Source of the DNA: Rhodanobacter sp. UBA5168
Lineage (GTDB): Bacteria; Pseudomonadota; Gammaproteobacteria; Xanthomonadales; Rhodanobacteraceae
Direction: 5' to 3'
DNA length: 10,649 bases
Assembly (NCBI GenBank): GCA_002413455.1
Contig: DHXA01000273.1
Coordinates: 1 to 10,649 of the forward strand
Under the pieces are notes generated by a model that saw nothing but the letters and a program-made list of their open reading frames with translations, made no database searches and had not been told where the DNA came from. The position numbers were made by a program, and so were the translations under genes. Every line of letters starts with the position of its first letter. Position 1 is the stretch's first letter. This document shows positions 7,550-10,649 of the stretch, in pieces.

Positions 7550-7604
7550 CCGGCAGTTATCTGTCAGGCGTTCGCGCCCCTTCAGTCTTCAAGCGGAGTT
7601 ATCC

Positions 7605-8789
7605 ATGTCGGATGTCAGCGTAGTCATCGTCGGCGCCAAGCGCACGGCCATCGGCTCCTTCCTCGGCCAGTTCACCGGCGTTCCCACCCCGAAGCTCGGC
7701 GCCACCGCCATCCGCGCCGCGCTGACGCAATCCGGCGTTGCTCCCGCCGATGTCAGTGAAGTGATCATGGGTTGCGTGCTACCGGCCAATCTCGGCCAGG
7801 CACCGGCGCGGCAAGCCTCGCTGGGTGCGGACCTGCCGGCCAGCACCGGTTGCACCACCATCAACAAGGTGTGCGGTTCGGGCATGAAGGCGATCATGCT
7901 GGGCAACGACCTGATCAAGGCCGGTTCGGCCACCGTGGTGGTGGCAGGCGGTATGGAGTCGATGACCAACGCACCGCACATGGTCAACGCCCGCACCGGC
8001 ATCCGCTACGGCGACGGTCAGCTGGTCGACCACATGGCCTGGGACGGCCTGACCAATCCGTACGACGGCAAGTCGATGGGCGTGTTCGGCGAAATGTGTG
8101 CGGACAAATATCACTTCACCCGCGAAGAGCAGGATGCGTTCGCGATCGAATCGGTCAAGCGCGCCCTGGCCGCGCAGCAGAATGGCGCGTTCGCCGGCGA
8201 GATCGTTCCAGTCACCGTGAGCGGCCGCAAGGGCGATGTCCAGGTCGATACCGACGAGCAGCCCGGCCGCTCCGACATCGCCAAAGTCCCCAGCCTGAAG
8301 CCGGCTTTCCGCAAGGAGAACGGCACCATCACGGCGGCCAGCTCATCGAGCATTTCCGATGGCGCCGCAGCGTTGGTGTTGCTGTCCGCCGATGACGCAA
8401 ACAAGCGCGGGCTGAAACCGCTGGCGCGCATCGTGGCGCACGCCACCCATTCGCAGGAGCCGGAGTGGTTCACCACCGCACCGGTCGGTGCAATCCAGAA
8501 AGTGCTGGACAAGGCCGGCTGGAAAGTCGACGAGGTCGACCTGTTCGAAATCAACGAGGCATTTGCGGTGGTCGCGATGACGCCCATGAAAGAGCTCGGC
8601 ATTCCCCACGACAAGCTCAACGTCAACGGTGGTGCCTGCGCGCTGGGTCATCCGATTGGTGCCAGCGGCGCTCGCCTCGTGGTGACCCTGCTCAATGCCC
8701 TGAAAACGCGCGGCGTCAAACGCGGCATCGCCGCACTTTGCATCGGCGGCGGTGAGGCGACGGCCATTGCGGTGGAATGCATCGACTGA
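7605..8789 (+). CDS. atoB: Acetyl-CoA acetyltransferase (thiolase family)
   Basis: The protein has 394 residues, the standard length for biosynthetic-type or acetoacetyl-CoA thiolases. The start has GGAG six bases upstream. The nucleophile is Cys90 (NKVCGSGMKA). The other catalytic elements are NEAF at 317-320, His349 (GGACALGHPIGASGAR) and Cys379 (ALCIGGGEA). The substrate-loop motif usually written TAGNASGINDGAAA reads TAASSSSISDGAAA, with serine replacing the usual asparagine, a modest variation. It should interconvert two acetyl-CoA and acetoacetyl-CoA in the cytoplasm. Next to leucine genes the likely job is thiolysis of acetoacetyl-CoA derived from the acetoacetate that leucine breakdown yields. 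A role in polyhydroxybutyrate synthesis (PhaA) or longer-chain thiolysis cannot be excluded from sequence alone, so the symbol is tentative. Confidence 0.92.
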   Translation: MSDVSVVIVGAKRTAIGSFLGQFTGVPTPKLGATAIRAALTQSGVAPADVSEVIMGCVLPANLGQAPARQASLGADLPASTGCTTINKVCGSGMKAIMLGNDLIKAGSATVVVAGGMESMTNAPHMVNARTGIRYGDGQLVDHMAWDGLTNPYDGKSMGVFGEMCADKYHFTREEQDAFAIESVKRALAAQQNGAFAGEIVPVTVSGRKGDVQVDTDEQPGRSDIAKVPSLKPAFRKENGTITAASSSSISDGAAALVLLSADDANKRGLKPLARIVAHATHSQEPEWFTTAPVGAIQKVLDKAGWKVDEVDLFEINEAFAVVAMTPMKELGIPHDKLNVNGGACALGHPIGASGARLVVTLLNALKTRGVKRGIAALCIGGGEATAIAVECID

Positions 8790-8864
8790 CCCTCCGTCCG
8801 CAGTCATTGTCATTTCGTGGTTTTCACATGACGGCTAGTTAAATCATTTCCGTCCAGTAATGAG

Positions 8865-8887
8865 GCGCCAGCACAAAGATCTGGCGC
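8865..8887 (+). terminator. Hairpin between the thiolase and lipoprotein genes
   Basis: GCGCCAG (8865-8871) and CTGGCGC (8881-8887) form a 7-bp stem with a 9-base loop, followed by AATTTCC. It could be a weak terminator for the thiolase, whose stop is 75 bases upstream. It could also be an operator-like palindrome before the lipoprotein gene. The rest of this 161-base gap is unusually AT-rich for the window and holds no gene I can support. Confidence 0.35.
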
Positions 8888-8950
8888 AATTTCCACGAAA
8901 GCGTTATTAATACACGGCCAAACGGCATTCCACGGCAAAGGAGATCCACC

Positions 8951-9376
8951 ATGAAGTTTACGCGTACCCTACTCGCCGCCGCGCTCGTCGCGCTGTTGGC
9001 GGCATGCAGCAACGGCGCGCAGGATTCCGCGCAGGACGCCCAGAAGTCGGCCGACACCGCTCAGCAGGCTGCCGATACGGCGCAGCAGGCTGCGGCACAG
9101 GCTCCGACCACGGCAACTGAGCAGGCTGCTGACCAGGCGAAGACGGCTGCTGACGCAGCAGGTCAGGCTTCCGACCAGGCCCAGCAGGCTGCAACTGCGG
9201 CTTCCTCGATGGCTCCGGCCGCATCGAGCACGTCCAAGGATGCGATGTCCATGTCCAAGGACGCTGCCTCCAACGCTGCCGACGCTGCCAGCAAGGCTGC
9301 TGACGCTGCGAAAGACGCCGCCGGCAACGCGAAAGACGCTGCTGACAAGGCAAAGGACGCCGCGAAGGATCATTGA
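8951..9376 (+). CDS. Small alanine-rich lipoprotein with LEA-like/coiled-coil repeats
   Basis: The protein has 141 residues behind a strong ribosome site (AAGGAG, 7-base spacing). The lipoprotein signal peptide MKFTRTLLAAALVALLAAC has lipobox LAAC and lipidated Cys19; Ser20 at +2 favours transfer to the outer membrane. The mature part is low-complexity and helix-prone: a Gln/Asp/Ala section (24-82) with tandem DTAQQAA heptads, a Ser/Met section (83-103), and a Lys/Asp/Ala section (96-141) built from KDAA, KAADAA and KDAADKAKDAAK units resembling group 3 LEA proteins. Alanine makes up 54 of 141 residues. There is no Trp or Tyr and one Phe. It does not end in the lysine used by Lpp for peptidoglycan linkage. 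Function is unknown; a periplasmic spacer, envelope stress or desiccation-protective role is only inference. It is monocistronic, closed by a strong terminator. Confidence 0.82.
   Translation: MKFTRTLLAAALVALLAACSNGAQDSAQDAQKSADTAQQAADTAQQAAAQAPTTATEQAADQAKTAADAAGQASDQAQQAATAASSMAPAASSTSKDAMSMSKDAASNAADAASKAADAAKDAAGNAKDAADKAKDAAKDH
9053..9094 (+). repeat. Tandem heptad duplication in the lipoprotein gene
   Basis: Two adjacent 21-base units encode DTAQQAA twice (residues 35-48). They differ only at third positions in four codons, and the CAG CAG GCT core is identical. Similar CAGCAGGCTGC and GAGCAGGCTGC words recur later in the gene, suggesting growth by duplication of heptads compatible with a coiled coil. 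Confidence 0.7.
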
Positions 9377-9394
9377 TCCCTCGCTGGTTTCCAG

Positions 9395-9426
9395 AAAAAC
9401 GGCCGCCCTGTGCGGCCGTTTTTTTT
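9395..9426 (+). terminator. Strong Rho-independent terminator after the lipoprotein gene
   Basis: A-tract AAAAA (9395-9399), stem CGGCCGC (9400-9406) and GCGGCCG (9412-9418), 5-base loop CCTGT, then eight T residues (9419-9426). It starts 19 bases after the stop codon. The A-tract pairs with the T-tract to lengthen the stem, so it may also act on the opposite strand. Confidence 0.93.
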
Positions 9427-9447
9427 CGTCTGTGCAATCCCCATGAT

Positions 9448-9476
9448 TTTCGCCACTGACCCACGCCCGCTATCAT
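9448..9476 (+). promoter_or_regulatory. Candidate promoter of the methylcrotonyl-CoA carboxylase gene
   Basis: TTTCGC (9448-9453) and TATCAT (9471-9476) are 17 bases apart. The -10 matches five of six consensus bases; the -35 is weak. A start near 9483 would put a hairpin at the very 5' end of the mRNA. The strong terminator upstream means a promoter is required in this interval. Confidence 0.4.
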
Positions 9477-9479
9477 CTT

Positions 9480-9510
9480 CGGATTGGCCGTTATGACGGC
9501 CCAACATCCG
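9480..9510 (+). promoter_or_regulatory. Leader hairpin before the methylcrotonyl-CoA carboxylase gene
   Basis: CCGT/ACGG closes a TATG loop (9492-9495); the stem continues with GG/CC, TT/AA and finally CGGA/TCCG (9480-9483 with 9507-9510), for about 12 pairs with small bulges on the right arm. It ends 13 bases before the ATG and could influence translation initiation or mRNA stability. Confidence 0.35.
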
Positions 9511-9523
9511 TGAGTCCGAATCC

Positions 9524-10649
9524 ATGAGCGTCATTGCATCGCAGATCGATCCTCGTACGCCCGAGTTCCAGGCCAACAGCGCGCAGTTGCGCGCCGTGGT
9601 CGACGATCTGCAGCGCGAACTGATACGCAGTGCCGAAGGCGGCGGGGCCAAGGCACGCGAAAAGCATGTAGCGCGCGGCAAGTTGCTGCCGCGCGAACGC
9701 ATTCGCGCGCTGCTCGATCCGGGCTCGCCGTTCCTCGAACTGTCACCGCTGGCCGCGCACGGCATGTACGACGGTGCCGCACCGGCGGCCGGCCTGATCA
9801 CCGGTATCGGCCGGGTCAACGGCATCGAGGTGGTCGTGGTAGCCAACGATGCCACCGTCAAGGGCGGCACTTATTTTCCGATCACGGTGAAGAAGCATCT
9901 TCGTGCTCAGGAAGTGGCGCTGGAGAACCGCTTGCCCTGCGTCTACCTGGTCGACTCCGGCGGCGCGTTCCTGCCGCTGCAGGACGAAGTGTTTCCGGAC
10001 AAGGAGCATTTCGGCCGGATCTTCTACAACCAGGCACGGATGTCGTCGCTGAATATTCCGCAGATCGCGGTGGTGATGGGCTCGTGCACCGCCGGCGGCG
10101 CCTACGTGCCCGCGATGAGCGACGAGACCATCATCGTGCGCGAACAGGGCACGATCTTCCTGGGCGGCCCACCGTTGGTGAAGGCCGCGACCGGTGAAGT
10201 GGTGGATGCCGAGACACTCGGCGGTGCGGACGTCCATACGTCCATCTCCGGTGTAGCCGACCACTTTGCCGAGAACGACGCTCACGCGCTGGCGATCGCC
10301 CGCGACATCGTGGCCCATCTCAACCGCAGAAAGGACATGCCCTTGGCGCTGCGCGCGCCGGTCGAGCCGAAATATCCGGCCGAGGAACTCTACGGCGTGA
10401 TCCCGCAGGACACGCGCCGCCCGTTCGACATCCGCGAGGTGATCGCGCGCATCGTCGACGGCTCCGAGTTCCACGAGTTCAAGGCGCGCTACGGCAAGAC
10501 CCTGGTCACGGGCTTTGCGCATATTCATGGCTATCCGGTCGGCATCATCGCCAACAACGGCATCCTGTTCGCCGAGAGTGCTCTCAAGGGCGCGCACTTC
10601 ATCGAACTATGCAACCAGCGCAACGTGCCGCTGGTGTTCCTGCAGAACA
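9524..10649 (+). CDS. liuB: Methylcrotonyl-CoA carboxylase, carboxyltransferase (beta) subunit, 3' part missing
   Basis: The frame opens at ATG 9524 and runs off the right edge after 375 codons; the family is about 535 residues, so roughly 160 are outside. The ATG is the only reasonable start because an in-frame TGA lies at 9494, but its ribosome site is poor (GTGAG at 9510-9514). The N-terminal crotonase-like carboxyltransferase domain is visible with NDATVKGG, the [12 protein letters not shown] block, [17 protein letters not shown] (oxyanion and acyl-CoA loop), [17 protein letters not shown], and the start of the second domain with [23 protein letters not shown] and NNGILF. These match human MCCC2 closely from memory. 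The subunit transfers carboxyl from biotin on the alpha subunit to 3-methylcrotonyl-CoA, the step after LiuA. The alpha subunit, hydratase and lyase genes are expected just beyond the edge. A related acyl-CoA carboxylase, such as geranyl-CoA, is less likely. Confidence 0.95.
   Translation, partial: MSVIASQIDPRTPEFQANSAQLRAVVDDLQRELIRSAEGGGAKAREKHVARGKLLPRERIRALLDPGSPFLELSPLAAHGMYDGAAPAAGLITGIGRVNGIEVVVVANDATVKGGTYFPITVKKHLRAQEVALENRLPCVYLVDSGGAFLPLQDEVFPDKEHFGRIFYNQARMSSLNIPQIAVVMGSCTAGGAYVPAMSDETIIVREQGTIFLGGPPLVKAATGEVVDAETLGGADVHTSISGVADHFAENDAHALAIARDIVAHLNRRKDMPLALRAPVEPKYPAEELYGVIPQDTRRPFDIREVIARIVDGSEFHEFKARYGKTLVTGFAHIHGYPVGIIANNGILFAESALKGAHFIELCNQRNVPLVFLQN

Noticed and set aside
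8809..8832. GTCAT/ATGAC inverted repeat after the thiolase
   Set aside because: A 5-bp arm with a 3-base bulge in AT-richer sequence is not distinguishable from chance.
1..10649. tRNA, rRNA, CRISPR, phage or insertion-sequence content
   Set aside because: I looked for regularly spaced repeats, cloverleaf-like segments and transposase or phage motifs and saw none.

Overview
The window is high-GC DNA, compactly coded with strong G/C third-position bias. It most resembles a gammaproteobacterium of the Xanthomonadales (Rhodanobacteraceae/Xanthomonadaceae type). That placement is inferred from gene content and protein style: a Bacillus-like leucine dehydrogenase, a ClsC-type phospholipase D protein, a lipidated subtilase autotransporter, and an 'enterotoxin'-type carbohydrate-active remnant. 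No marker gene for taxonomy is present.

Layout, left to right. (1) 1-771 (+): the C-terminal two thirds of a leucine dehydrogenase, followed by two hairpins. (2) 898-2460 (+): a membrane-anchored phospholipase D/cardiolipin synthase C-like enzyme. (3) 2565-3722 (+): isovaleryl-CoA dehydrogenase (liuA), followed by a perfect 12-bp stem-loop. (4) 3797-4519 (-): an open but headless C-terminal remnant of a large secreted 'enterotoxin'/alpha-galactosidase-like protein. (5) 4542-7382 (-): a complete subtilisin-family autotransporter with a lipoprotein signal peptide. (6) 7605-8789 (+): acetyl-CoA acetyltransferase. (7) 8951-9376 (+): a small, extremely alanine-rich lipoprotein, ended by a textbook intrinsic terminator. 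(8) 9524 to the window end (+): the methylcrotonyl-CoA carboxylase carboxyltransferase subunit (liuB/mccB), cut by the window edge.

Four genes fit one pathway. Leucine dehydrogenase makes ketoisocaproate; LiuA oxidises isovaleryl-CoA; LiuB, with an unseen biotin subunit, carboxylates methylcrotonyl-CoA; the thiolase can cleave acetoacetyl-CoA formed from the acetoacetate end product. The locus is therefore a leucine/isovalerate catabolism region. It is interrupted between liuA and liuB by about 5.8 kb holding a reverse-strand cell-surface module (autotransporter plus gene remnant), the thiolase and a small lipoprotein.

I found no RNA gene, CRISPR array, transposase or phage gene. I see no clear evidence of an unknown multi-gene system. 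The most unusual items are the truncated gene remnant abutting the autotransporter, the surface-lipoprotein subtilase itself, and the LEA-like alanine-rich lipoprotein with deviating alanine codon use.
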